The notes under the pieces are model-generated. The model was given only the letters and a program-made list of their open reading frames with translations. It was not told where the DNA came from and made no database searches. From CAZVED01 sp964626205 (GTDB lineage Bacteria > Patescibacteriota > Patescibacteriia > SG8-24), in the NCBI GenBank assembly GCA_964626205.1, contig CAZVED010000001.1, forward strand, positions 1 to 64,000: DNA of 64,000 nucleotides, given 5' to 3'. A program made the translations under genes and the position numbers. Shown here piece by piece: positions 7,248 to 15,412 of the stretch. Position 1 is the stretch's first letter. Each line of letters starts with the position of its first letter.

Positions 7248-8438
7248 ATGAAGACGAACGTGTTGGTCCTGGTGGTTTCCTGCGTGCTCATGGCGATTGC
7301 CGCTCCCGCGATGGCGGACGAGCAAGCGCCTGTCGCGACAAGTCTCGCCGCGGAGTTCACTCCCGAGCAGATCCGCAAGATCTGTCGGGACAATGGCTAC
7401 GCCGTACGTATCGGCAACGCGCATCTCGAAGGTGGCGAAGCGGGATTCCCCGCAGCGCGCCCCGAGAACATGACGCCGGCTGCGACGGCCACGGCAACTG
7501 CGACCGTTTCGACGGGAGCAGAGAACTGCGGCGAGTGCTGCGATCGGCTGCAAAGCCAGATCAACGCGCTCAAGGATGGTCTCGCGCGCTTCCGTGGGGA
7601 ACGCGAGCGTCTCGAACGCCGTGTCATGCTGCTCGAGCGTAATCCGCGCCATGCGGATGCAGCGGCCTCCGTCCGCGTCGACCTCTCGGAAGTGAATGCT
7701 GCGCAAGCCGCATTCGTCGCCGAGGTGAACGCGCGTCTCGAGAGCGAGTTCGGTCGCATCAACGAGCGGTTCGCACGCGTGAAGCGCGTGAACGCTCGGC
7801 AGGATAGCGAGCTGCAGGCCTTGCGGGACGTCAATTCCCGTCAGGAGATCGCAATCGGCGTCATTGCCGATAACGATCACGTGCAGGACGCGCTCCTCGA
7901 TGCGCAACACGACGTCGACCAGATGCAGAACGAGGAGATCTCGGATCTGCGCCGCGAACGAAAGTACGCGGAAGTCGGACTGAACGTCGGTGTCCTGACC
8001 CTCGCGGGCTGGGATTACACCAACGTGTCCGGCATGGTCGGCGGTCAGCTCGCGCTTCGTGTGGGCGGACGGTGGTACCTCATGGGTGCTCCGTCGCTGC
8101 TCATCACGGGCGGCAACCGTCCGTTCGGTGCCACGTTCCAACTCGGAGTCGGCTACGACCTCGTGGAGGACCGCGACAACAACGGCATCGTGGATTCGTC
8201 CTATGCCGCGGCGTCCGTCGAGTTCGGTGGCATGCTGACCTCCACGCTGATGAACAATCAGCTGGAAGGGAAGTACGTGACCGTCGAACCGACAGTCGGA
8301 CTCGTGGTCCGGTTCGGGAACGGCTTCCGCGCTGGCGGGTACGTGCACGGCGGTCCTCGGACCGATGTGAACGGCAACCTCGCTGCGACGATCGGAGGTA
8401 TCCTGAACCTCGGCTACGACTTCGGCTCTCGTCACTGA
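7248..8438 (+). CDS. Exported protein with coiled-coil stalk and barrel-like C-terminal domain
   Basis: A 396-residue protein with a signal peptide (about residues 1-24, ending AAPAMA) and a polar linker containing a CGECC cysteine cluster near 100. A long heptad-rich stretch follows at about 105-245. The C-terminal domain (about 245-396) has alternating, aromatic and glycine-rich strands such as AEVGLNVGVLTLAGWDYTNV and VEPTVGLVVRFGNGFRAGGY. The last part resembles a small beta-barrel of the outer-membrane type, odd if the host lacks an outer membrane. GGAGGG lies 11 bases before the ATG. No named family is claimed. Confidence 0.6.
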   Translation: MKTNVLVLVVSCVLMAIAAPAMADEQAPVATSLAAEFTPEQIRKICRDNGYAVRIGNAHLEGGEAGFPAARPENMTPAATATATATVSTGAENCGECCDRLQSQINALKDGLARFRGERERLERRVMLLERNPRHADAAASVRVDLSEVNAAQAAFVAEVNARLESEFGRINERFARVKRVNARQDSELQALRDVNSRQEIAIGVIADNDHVQDALLDAQHDVDQMQNEEISDLRRERKYAEVGLNVGVLTLAGWDYTNVSGMVGGQLALRVGGRWYLMGAPSLLITGGNRPFGATFQLGVGYDLVEDRDNNGIVDSSYAAASVEFGGMLTSTLMNNQLEGKYVTVEPTVGLVVRFGNGFRAGGYVHGGPRTDVNGNLAATIGGILNLGYDFGSRH

Positions 8439-8480
8439 GAGCCGACGGAGGGGCGGTAAGCCCCTCCACACACTTCTTCC

Positions 8481-8512
8481 GGCAGCCTCTTCGTGAGGCT
8501 GCCGTTTGATTT
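8481..8512 (+). terminator. Terminator after the coiled-coil/barrel gene
   Basis: GGCAGCCTC-ttcgt-GAGGCTGCC followed by TTTGATTTT. Confidence 0.8.
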
Positions 8513-8594
8513 TAAGCTGGATGCGGGTACCAAAATAAGGCGAAAACGAGGAATAAGCGGGAGGAAATAGGCTGGATGCGGGTACCAGCTTAAA
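8511..8594. repeat. REPIN-like repeat, copy 1
   Basis: An element of about 84 bp bounded by TTTAAGCTGG and CCAGCTTAAA, with two GGTACC-containing arms flanking a polypurine core (polypyrimidine on the other strand). It is in the same orientation as copy 2. Five relatives lie in the window, two of them flanking the RAYT transposase gene. Confidence 0.85.
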
Positions 8595-8641
8595 TATCTA
8601 AGCGAGCTTATCTTTTAAGCTCAAAAGTCTGTCTGGCAGTC

Positions 8642-8670
8642 TTGACAAACACCACGATTTATGCTATAGT
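8642..8670 (+). promoter_or_regulatory. Strong promoter TTGACA-17-TATAGT (twin of 7019-7047)
   Basis: TTGACA (8642-8647) and TATAGT (8665-8670), 17-base spacer. The flanks GGCAGTxTTGACAAA and ATGCTATAGTC match the promoter of the previous gene. It leaves a leader of about 135 bases before 8811. Confidence 0.85.
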
Positions 8671-8810
8671 CATCCGTTCAGTGAGAGGCCCTTGTCGGGA
8701 GTCTCGCAGAACACGAAGTGTGGTCTTTCCAAGTGAATCTCACGATGTCGGCCACGGTGGTCGATGTCTCAGGTTTTGATGCCTTCGGGCTTTTGCAACG
8801 GGAGATAGCA

Positions 8811-9983
8811 ATGAACAAGCACTGGGTGATTCTGGGTTTCTTGGTTCTCGGTCTCTCCGCCTGTGTCGAAGACACGGGTGGTAAGGACGGCATGAACGGC
8901 ATCGACGGCATGAACGGCGACGCCGGCCCGCAAGGCGAGCCTGGCGAAGACGGCACGAACGGCCGCGACGGCACCGACGGTGAAGACGGTCAGAACGGCA
9001 CGGACGGTACCAACGGTACCGACGGTGTCGATGGTCAGGACGGGCGTGACGGCGAAGACGGCACGGATGGTACCGACGGTACCGACGGTCGCGACGGCAC
9101 GGACGGTCAGGACGGCCGCGACGGAACGACGACCATCGTCATCTGTGGTGATCACGAATGTGACACGCAGAACGGCGAGAACGTCAGCAACTGCGCCATC
9201 GACTGCGCTTCGACTCCGGCTCCGTTCTGCGGCGACAACAGCTGCAACAACGGTGAGACGCACGCGACCTGCTCTGCAGATTGCGATGCGCCTCCGGTCG
9301 ACCCTCAGGCACCCTACTGCGGCGACGCGTCGTGTAACAACGGCGAGACGCCCAGCAGCTGCCCGGACGACTGCGGCACCTGCGGTGATGGAAGCTGCAA
9401 CAACGGCGAAGATCACCTCCTGTGCCCGGACGACTGCGAAGCGCCCGTGGTGACCGAGACGTACGCTGGCCCGTTCAAGATGTATCGTGAGCGCCTGACG
9501 GACGGTTCGTACCTCTGCTCGATCGGGGTCAACCCGAACTACGCGAGCGGCGCAGCCAACAACCAGATCGTCGGAGAAGGCGCAAGCTTCCTCTCGAACT
9601 GGGAGTCGGGCTCATCGAGCCAGATCCTGGCCTACCAGAACGGCGGCATCGAGTCGGACGGATACGTTCGCTTCGAGCTTCCGCGCGATAGCCAGCCAAT
9701 CGGCACGTCCACGATTCGCTTCTCGTACCGTGGCTGGAATCCCCAGTCGCACAAGTACGAGTACGCGCAGTACGGCGACGCGGACACGCAGCTCGCGCGC
9801 ATGACGGACGAGAGCCTCTCGATGGTGTACTGCTTCCAGTACGACCCGTCGAAGTCCTCGTACGGCTGCTCGGGTCGCATGACCTACGAGGTGTTCGCCA
9901 ACCCGAACACCAACAAGAAGGACTGTCGGCTGACCGCAGCCGGTAACGCCCAAGTTGCCAACGACCTCGTCGTCAGCAACTGA
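8811..9983 (+). CDS. Lipoprotein with collagen-like GXY repeats and cysteine-rich CGDxxC repeats
   Basis: A 390-residue protein. A lipoprotein signal ends in LSAC with the lipidated Cys at residue 18. Residues about 24-107 are Gly-X-Y triplets dominated by GTDG, GRDG and GQDG with almost no proline, a collagen-like but highly acidic tract. Four cysteine modules follow (about 112-205), each CGDxxC...E...C...DC, such as CGDASCNNGETPSSCPDDC. A C-terminal domain of about 185 residues with several cysteines ends the protein. The ATG at 8811 is chosen because GGGAGA precedes it; the frame is open upstream. The layout suggests a lipid-anchored stalk displaying a disulfide-stabilised head. Such cysteine modules are better known from large-genome bacteria, so acquisition by transfer is possible. 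Confidence 0.75.
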   Translation: MNKHWVILGFLVLGLSACVEDTGGKDGMNGIDGMNGDAGPQGEPGEDGTNGRDGTDGEDGQNGTDGTNGTDGVDGQDGRDGEDGTDGTDGTDGRDGTDGQDGRDGTTTIVICGDHECDTQNGENVSNCAIDCASTPAPFCGDNSCNNGETHATCSADCDAPPVDPQAPYCGDASCNNGETPSSCPDDCGTCGDGSCNNGEDHLLCPDDCEAPVVTETYAGPFKMYRERLTDGSYLCSIGVNPNYASGAANNQIVGEGASFLSNWESGSSSQILAYQNGGIESDGYVRFELPRDSQPIGTSTIRFSYRGWNPQSHKYEYAQYGDADTQLARMTDESLSMVYCFQYDPSKSSYGCSGRMTYEVFANPNTNKKDCRLTAAGNAQVANDLVVSN

Positions 9984-9994
9984 TCCTTCCTCTC

Positions 9995-10040
9995 GGACCG
10001 CCTCCCAGCGCTTGCTGGTGATGGCGGTCCTTTTCTTTTC
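9995..10040 (+). terminator. Strong terminator after the collagen-like lipoprotein
   Basis: GGACCGCC (9995-10002) pairs with GGCGGTCC (10023-10030) around an inner CCAGC-gctt-GCTGG hairpin, followed by TTTTCTTTTC. Confidence 0.9.
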
Positions 10041-10108
10041 TCGCGCGCTCGCAAGGGTGCGCTTTTTGATAGGGGAGACGACCGTGTGCCAGCCACCCTT
10101 AAATGAGG

Positions 10109-10114
10109 TACACT
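10109..10114 (+). promoter_or_regulatory. -10 box TACACT of a leaderless gene
   Basis: TACACT ends 8 nt before the ATG at 10123, the same geometry as at 2927-2941. The -35 is weak. Confidence 0.5.
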
Positions 10115-10122
10115 ATCCGTAT

Positions 10123-11679
10123 ATGCTGCATATCGTACGGAGAATTGAAGCGCATCTTGGCATCGCTCCTGTGGAGACCGAGCGGGAGCAACGCCGTCGT
10201 TTCTTGAAGATCGTGCTCGGCACGGCGCTGGCCGTCGGTTTGCTCGTCATTGCGCTCTCGCCCTGGAAGGCGCTGGCGCTCGTCGTGGGCCTCATTTTCG
10301 CCGGGTTCGCGGTTGCAAAGCCGGAGCTCGTCATTTTGTTCCTTGTCGCATACACACCGTTCGAACCATTCCTTCTCAAGTTCGTTCCGGACGACATCTA
10401 CCTCTTTGCGCGGTACTTCTCCGAGGGGCTCATTTACCTCTTGCTCGTCGTGGTTGGCATTCTCGTTGCGCGGCGCAAGCGTAAGATCGTTCCCACGCCG
10501 CTCGACCTGCCGTTCGTTTTCCTGCTCATTGTGGCGATGACGTCGCTTGTCGTGAATGTCGTGCCTCCGTTTATTGGTCTTCTCGGGTTGCGTCAGGTCA
10601 TTAGGTTCATGCTCTTGTTCTTCCTGACGGTGTATCTCGCTCCAGACAACGATTTCGTAAAAACGGTCACGAAGGTGATGTTCGCCATCGTGTTGTTCCA
10701 AGGCTTGCTCGGCATCACGCAGTCCGCCGTCGGCGGGCGCTTGGACGAGTTCCTTATTCCGAGCGAGCGTCGGTTCTTCGAGAGCATTCAGCTCACGAGC
10801 GGTACGGAGCAGTTCTGGTCGCCGGGCACGCGCGTCTTCGCGACTATGGGGCGCTATGACCAGCTTGGCACATTCCTCGCGTTCTTCCTTCTTGTCGCAA
10901 TCGGTCTTTGGTATCACGAAAAAGACCGTTCGAAGAAGCGAATGCTGCTCTGGCTCGTCCTGCTCTGCGCGCCAGGGCTCGTCATGACGCTTTCGCGCGC
11001 GTCATGGTTCGGGTTCCTTCTCGGGTTCCTGGTTATTGCGGCATGGTTGCGGGAGGACTGGCGCGTGCGCGCCGGCCTCGCCATCTGCGCGGCTGCGGCG
11101 ATTCTCTATGTTACGTTCACGGGTCTTACAGTGAAGTACCTCACGGACTATGCCGGACAGACGCCGGTCGAACGTTTGTTTGAAGCGTTCTCGTATGAGC
11201 GATGGCGCGGGGAATACCTCGGCCTCGGTCGCCTGTACTGGATCGTACAGACGCCGACGGTCGTCGTCCCGTCCTCACCGCTCTTTGGTGTCGGTCCCGG
11301 TCAGTATGGCGGGGGAGCGGCAGCCGCGCTCGGCAATTCTCGTGTGTACGAGAAGCTCGGTCTTCCATTCGGTGTGTACGGAACTGAGGGATACATCGAC
11401 AACAACTGGTTCGCGGTTTGGGGCGAGCTCGGCACGCTCGGTCTCGCATTCTACATTTGGATGGTCACGGCGCTTGGGCGTGTCGCGTATGACGCATGGC
11501 GGAACGGACGCGATACATGGACGAGGGGACTCGCACTCGGGTATCTCGGTGCGCTCGTTGCAGTGAGCTTCCAGGCTTTCCTCGGGACGTATCTCGAAGT
11601 GCGCACACTCGCCATCTACCTTTGGCTGTATGGGGCGTTCGTCCTCGTGCTGGCACGTCGTGATCGGCGTATCGCTTAA
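10123..11679 (+). CDS. O-antigen ligase/polymerase family membrane protein
   Basis: A 518-residue protein with roughly ten to twelve membrane helices. A large extracytoplasmic loop at about 385-450 contains SPLFGVGPGQYGGG and DNNWFAVWGELGTLGLAF, the typical Wzy_C/WaaL arrangement before the last helices. Family members polymerise glycan repeats or ligate them to an acceptor on the outer face of the membrane. The ATG at 10123 is preferred to an in-frame upstream start because a -10 box and the preceding terminator lie in between. A GT4 gene follows after 11 bases. Confidence 0.85.
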   Translation: MLHIVRRIEAHLGIAPVETEREQRRRFLKIVLGTALAVGLLVIALSPWKALALVVGLIFAGFAVAKPELVILFLVAYTPFEPFLLKFVPDDIYLFARYFSEGLIYLLLVVVGILVARRKRKIVPTPLDLPFVFLLIVAMTSLVVNVVPPFIGLLGLRQVIRFMLLFFLTVYLAPDNDFVKTVTKVMFAIVLFQGLLGITQSAVGGRLDEFLIPSERRFFESIQLTSGTEQFWSPGTRVFATMGRYDQLGTFLAFFLLVAIGLWYHEKDRSKKRMLLWLVLLCAPGLVMTLSRASWFGFLLGFLVIAAWLREDWRVRAGLAICAAAAILYVTFTGLTVKYLTDYAGQTPVERLFEAFSYERWRGEYLGLGRLYWIVQTPTVVVPSSPLFGVGPGQYGGGAAAALGNSRVYEKLGLPFGVYGTEGYIDNNWFAVWGELGTLGLAFYIWMVTALGRVAYDAWRNGRDTWTRGLALGYLGALVAVSFQAFLGTYLEVRTLAIYLWLYGAFVLVLARRDRRIA

Positions 11680-11690
11680 CCCGTCGTTCT

Positions 11691-12971
11691 ATGCGTGTCA
11701 TCATGGCGAACAAGTATTGGTACCTGAAGGGTGGCGCCGAACGCTACCTCTTCGACCTGTCCGCGACGCTCGAGGAACACGGACATCAGGTGTTGCCGTT
11801 CGCAATGCGAAGCGCGAAGAATCTCCCGACGCCGTGGGCAAAGCGTTTCGTGAGCGAAGTCATGACAGAGAAGGTCTCGTTCGGCTGGCGAGGTCTTCGT
11901 ACTGCCGGGCGCATGCTGTACTCCTTGGAGGCTCGTCGGAAGTTCGCTGCGCTCGCAGAGGAGACGCATCCGGACGTCCTCCATGTACACAACATCTATC
12001 ATCAGATTGGGCCGAGCTTCCTACCGTTGGCTCGTGCTGCAGGAATCCCCGTGGTGCTCACTGCGCATGACTACGCGCTCGTCTCGCCGGACTACAGCCT
12101 GTTCCATCATGGACGCATCGATGAACCGAAAACGCCCGGCGATGTTTCTGGCATGATCATGCGTCGCGCGGTGAAGGATTCCGTAGTCGCGACCGCGCTC
12201 GCCGTTGCTGCATGGAAGCTGCATGACGCGCTCCGTCTCTATACCGACAACGTGAACCGCATCATCGCGCCAAGCGCGTTCATGAAGGCAATGCTTGTCC
12301 GCCACGGTATTTCGGAGGACCGTATCGCGCATGTCCCACATCCGATCGATACGCGTGCATGGACGCCGTCAGATGCTGCTACAGGCACCTACGCGCTGTA
12401 CGTCGGGCGCCTCGTGGAAGAGAAGGGTGTCGAGACGCTTATCCGCGCTGCCGCGAAGGTGCCAGGGATTCCGGTACGCATCGTTGGCACCGGTCCGGAT
12501 GAAGCGAGGCTCAAAGCGCTTGCAAAGGAGCTCGGTACCACGAACGTGCGTTTCGATGGCTTCCAAGAAGGTGCTGCGCTCAAGGCGTTGTATGCCGGTG
12601 CGCGATTCATCGTTGTGCCGTCGTTGTGGTACGAGGTGTTCGGTCTCATCGTCCTTGAAGCGTACGCGGCGGGAATCCCCGTGGTCGCTTCGCAGATCGG
12701 TGCGCTTGGCGAGTTGGTGCAAGATGGCGAGACGGGCGTGCTCGTCTCAGCGGGAGATACGGACGACCTTGCGGAACAGATGTCCGATCTTTGGGCACAT
12801 CCGGACACGTGCGGAGCCATGGGTCGCGCGGGTCGTGCGTGGGTAGAAAAAGACTTCACGCCGGCGATGCATTACGACCGCATCGTTGAGGTGTACAACG
12901 ACGCCGCTCGCGATCGCGCAGAAGAAGGCCGCGTATCGGTTCCCGATGACACAACGACACTGACGGAATAA
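11691..12971 (+). CDS. GT4-family glycosyltransferase
   Basis: A 426-residue GT-B enzyme. The N-terminal half starts MRVIMANKYWYLKGGAERYL with the glycine-rich GGAE acceptor-side motif. The C-terminal half has ALYVGRLVEEKGVETLIRA and the sugar-nucleotide-binding stretch VPSLWYEVFGLIVLEAYAAG with the EX7E glutamates. It would transfer a sugar from a nucleotide donor during envelope glycan assembly at the inner membrane face. It lies 11 bases after the O-antigen ligase-like gene, probably in the same operon. Donor and acceptor cannot be told. Confidence 0.9.
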   Translation: MRVIMANKYWYLKGGAERYLFDLSATLEEHGHQVLPFAMRSAKNLPTPWAKRFVSEVMTEKVSFGWRGLRTAGRMLYSLEARRKFAALAEETHPDVLHVHNIYHQIGPSFLPLARAAGIPVVLTAHDYALVSPDYSLFHHGRIDEPKTPGDVSGMIMRRAVKDSVVATALAVAAWKLHDALRLYTDNVNRIIAPSAFMKAMLVRHGISEDRIAHVPHPIDTRAWTPSDAATGTYALYVGRLVEEKGVETLIRAAAKVPGIPVRIVGTGPDEARLKALAKELGTTNVRFDGFQEGAALKALYAGARFIVVPSLWYEVFGLIVLEAYAAGIPVVASQIGALGELVQDGETGVLVSAGDTDDLAEQMSDLWAHPDTCGAMGRAGRAWVEKDFTPAMHYDRIVEVYNDAARDRAEEGRVSVPDDTTTLTE

Positions 12972-12980
12972 TAGGGAAAC

Positions 12981-13010
12981 AAAAAACGGCACCTCAAGGG
13001 GTGTCGTTTT
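12981..13010. terminator. Bidirectional terminator between convergent genes
   Basis: AAAACGGCACC-tcaag-GGGTGTCGTTTT lies between the GT4 gene and the minus-strand small membrane gene, with A and T runs on the two sides. Confidence 0.75.
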
Positions 13011-13018
13011 ACGATAAG

Positions 13019-13189
13019 CTACTTTGTACTTCGTCGTTGCGGGGCGTTGAGGAGCGAGCTGATGCAGAACGTGAGGCTTGCGGCGAGCAGGCCCATGATG
13101 AAGCCGGTGATCGGATGCCAGCCGAAGATGATGGTGCCGCCGAAGAAGTTCCCGATGAATATTCCGAGCGCCAGACCAACGTTAGACAT
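13019..13189 (-). CDS. Small two-helix membrane protein
   Basis: A 56-residue protein with two hydrophobic helices (about 4-24 and 28-48) separated by WHPITG, and a basic tail. The start at 13189 (MSNVGL) is chosen because GGAG precedes it; the frame is open further upstream. No family is recognised. It may be a small envelope or toxin-like peptide, but nothing in the sequence decides this. Confidence 0.55.
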   Translation of the reverse strand: MSNVGLALGIFIGNFFGGTIIFGWHPITGFIMGLLAASLTFCISSLLNAPQRRSTK

Positions 13190-13345
13190 TGAGGTCTCCA
13201 TGGTAGGAATACGAGGAGTTTTGTATAACGGACGCTTATTGTCAAGATATCCGGCATCCGGTTCGTGGCTGGGATGCATGGATGGTGGTGGTGGGTGGCG
13301 GAGTGCCTCGTCACTTACTGCCCACGTATTCCTGGCTCGGCAGAA

Positions 13346-13382
13346 CCAAAAGACCGGCCCCCGTCAGGGAGTCGGTCTTGTC
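13346..13382 (-). terminator. Terminator of the minus-strand GT4 gene
   Basis: On the minus strand AAGACCGACTCCC-tga-cGGGGGCCGGTCTTTT forms a hairpin ending in T residues, just after the stop of the gene at 13394-14545. Confidence 0.7.
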
Positions 13383-13393
13383 GCTGGTGCGGG

Positions 13394-14545
13394 TTATGCG
13401 TTGGCGGTTGCCGCGGTCGCTTCCTCATTGAGGAGGTGGACGTAGAGCGTTTCGACTTCGGCGACGATGTCGTTCCAGTGGTAGTCGCGGAGGACGAACT
13501 CGCGTGCAGCCGCCCCCTTTTCTGCGGCGAACTCGGGGTTCGCGAGGAGGTGACGGAGTTTGCGGGCGAGGTCCTTCACGCTACCACTCGTGAACGCGAG
13601 GCCGTGCTGGCGGGTGACTTCCATGATTTCCGGGATGTCGGAAGCAAGGACGGCTTTGCCGTAGCTCATCGCTTCGAGTACTGCGATCGGCAGACCCTCG
13701 GATTCCGAAGGGTGCACGATGGCGTACGCGTTGGCGAAGAGCTGGTGCAACCGCTCGCCGTTCTGGTAGCCAGTGAAGACGATGTCCGGATGATCGCCGG
13801 CGAGCTTCTTGCACTCCGCGACGTAGTCGTCCGTGAAGGCGGTGTCGCCGACGATGACGAGCTTCTTGCCGTGGGTCGCGCTCATGGCGTGGAGCTGCTG
13901 GTAGGCGTCAATGAGGTAGTGAGCGCCCTTGTGCCGCACGAGGCGGGACACCATGGCGATGTACTTTCCTTTCTCCAGGCCAAAGTCGGCAAGGAGGTCA
14001 TCGTTCGCTTCTTCCGGTGCGCTGATGCCGTTGGGGATGTAGCGCGCGTTCATGGAGAAGCTGTTGTTGCAGTAGGACTGCAGCGTGCGCGAGACCGCGA
14101 TGGTCTCGTGCGCGAAGGTGCATGCGGCGCGCTCGCCGAGGCTGAGCGCGAGGCGCGCGACGAAGCCCCACTTCTGGTGGTGGCGGTCGATACAGTGGAA
14201 GGTCGTCACAACCTTGATGCGCGGCGCGAAAACGCGCGGAATCCATGAGAGGAGGGAAGGGCCGACACCGTGGTAATGGATGATGTCGACGCCGTCCATG
14301 ATGGCGCGGATGGTGGAGGTAAACGTGTGCACAATCGCATCGAGGTGCTTGGTGGCGATGGTGGGGGTGACGACGACACGCACGCCTGGAGCGAACTCCG
14401 TGCGCGCAGGTGCGTACCAGCCGCGAGCGAAGGCGGTGACGGTGTGGCCGGCAGCGCCAAGACGGACGGCAAGTGCTTCCACGTGTCGTTCGATGCCGCC
14501 GAAGCGGGTCGGGATACCTTTTTGGCCAATCATGGCGATATGCAT
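13394..14545 (-). CDS. GT4-family glycosyltransferase
   Basis: A 383-residue GT-B glycosyltransferase. It begins MHIAMIGQKGIPTRFGGIER, the characteristic opening of a subgroup often linked to rhamnosyl or related transferases. It continues with YIAMVSRLVRHKGAHYLIDAY and VHPSESEGLPIAVLEAMSYG, carrying the EX7E donor-binding motif. It is transcribed alone from a strong promoter at 14601-14629 and has its own terminator. Its sugar specificity is unknown. Confidence 0.9.
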   Translation of the reverse strand: MHIAMIGQKGIPTRFGGIERHVEALAVRLGAAGHTVTAFARGWYAPARTEFAPGVRVVVTPTIATKHLDAIVHTFTSTIRAIMDGVDIIHYHGVGPSLLSWIPRVFAPRIKVVTTFHCIDRHHQKWGFVARLALSLGERAACTFAHETIAVSRTLQSYCNNSFSMNARYIPNGISAPEEANDDLLADFGLEKGKYIAMVSRLVRHKGAHYLIDAYQQLHAMSATHGKKLVIVGDTAFTDDYVAECKKLAGDHPDIVFTGYQNGERLHQLFANAYAIVHPSESEGLPIAVLEAMSYGKAVLASDIPEIMEVTRQHGLAFTSGSVKDLARKLRHLLANPEFAAEKGAAAREFVLRDYHWNDIVAEVETLYVHLLNEEATAATANA

Positions 14546-14600
14546 ACAGTCGATGTTTTTCGCTTATTTCAGCGATGAAACGGTATCTAGGGAACATCGG

Positions 14601-14629
14601 ACTATAGCATAAAAACCACCCTTTGTCAA
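14601..14629 (-). promoter_or_regulatory. Promoter TTGACA-17-TATAGT with a palindrome over the -35 box
   Basis: On the minus strand TTGACA (14629-14624) and TATAGT (14606-14601) are 17 bases apart. The -35 sits inside a perfect palindrome, CCACCCTT-tgtc-AAGGGTGG on the plus strand. This could be an operator or the remains of a terminator. Confidence 0.8.
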
Positions 14630-14646
14630 GGGTGGCGGGGAAACGA

Positions 14647-14721
14647 TTTAAGCTGGACACGGGTACCGAAATAGGGCGGAAATGAAGAATGGGCGGGAGG
14701 AAATAGGCTGGATGCGGGTAC
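14647..14721. repeat. REPIN-like repeat, copy 2 (left flank of RAYT)
   Basis: Starts TTTAAGCTGG and contains both GGTAC-arms and the polypurine core, but the terminal CCAGCTTAAA is missing. It lies about 55 bases upstream of the transposase gene. Confidence 0.85.
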
Positions 14722-14775
14722 AGAGCACGTAAATGCTCTTGCGGATATTTTTGCGCGGTGCTAACTCGCTGACAT

Positions 14776-15330
14776 ATGGCAAGAAAGCTTCGACAATTAC
14801 ATACGGGAGGGGTGTATCATGTCATTTATCGTGGCAATAACCGCGCGGCGATTTTTGCTGATGCGGAAGATTCGGAATATTTTCTTGCGTTATTACGTCG
14901 GCTAAAGCGAAGAGATGGTATGCGCGTGTTTCACTATGTGGTCATGACGAATCATGTGCATATGGTGGTGATGCCAGAAGCGACGAAAGAATTGTCGCGA
15001 ATCATGCAGGGATTGGCGCGGGCATACACGGCGTACTACAAACGCAAGTACGGTTTTGTCGGACAGCTATGGCAGGGGAGATACTTTAGCGCGCTCATCG
15101 ACACCGATGCGTATCTGTTGACGTGCGGCATCTATATCGAGCTCAATCCGGTCCGTGCGGGAATGGTCGATGATCCGATGCAGTATCCATGGTCCAGCGC
15201 GCATGCGTACGCAACTGAGAAGACAGACGCGATTGTTGACGAGAGTCCGTTGTATGCAGGATTAGGCATGACGTATGAAGCGCGGCGGAAGTCATATCGA
15301 CATTTGTTGAATATGTGGATGAAAAAATAA
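14776..15330 (+). CDS. REP-associated tyrosine transposase (RAYT, Y1 family)
   Basis: A 184-residue HUH enzyme of the IS200/IS605-related TnpA-REP group. It has the N-terminal GGVYHVIYRGNNR motif, the metal-binding HxH in MTNHVHMVV (His 60 and 62), and the tyrosine helix LARAYTAYYKRKYGFVGQLWQGR (about 80-102). RAYTs process single-stranded palindromic REP sequences and are thought to disperse REPIN elements. The gene is framed by two REPIN-like copies in opposite orientation (14647-14721 and 15329-15412), and its stop codon touches the second. The full-length frame suggests it is functional. Confidence 0.92.
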   Translation: MARKLRQLHTGGVYHVIYRGNNRAAIFADAEDSEYFLALLRRLKRRDGMRVFHYVVMTNHVHMVVMPEATKELSRIMQGLARAYTAYYKRKYGFVGQLWQGRYFSALIDTDAYLLTCGIYIELNPVRAGMVDDPMQYPWSSAHAYATEKTDAIVDESPLYAGLGMTYEARRKSYRHLLNMWMKK

Positions 15331-15412
15331 ATAGGCTGGATGCGGGTACCAGCCTATTTCCTCCCGCCTATTCTTCATTTCCGCCCTATTTCGGTACCCG
15401 TGTCCAGCTTAA
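15329..15412. repeat. REPIN-like repeat, copy 3 (right flank of RAYT)
   Basis: Begins with a perfect hairpin AAATAGGCTGG-atgcgggta-CCAGCCTATTT, then the polypyrimidine core and CCAGCTTAA. Its outer TTA supplies the stop codon of the minus-strand gene at 15409-17481. Confidence 0.85.

Larger units (their letters stand above)
14647..15412 (+). mobile_element. RAYT gene with flanking REPIN-like repeats
   Basis: The transposase gene lies between inverted copies of the same repeat of about 80 bp found at four other sites in the window. The arrangement fits a REP/RAYT unit. Target-site duplications were not identified. Confidence 0.7.

Noticed and set aside
13223..13245. Minus-strand promoter TTGACA...TTATAC for the 56-residue protein
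   Set aside because: The spacer is only 11 bases, too short for a sigma-70 promoter.
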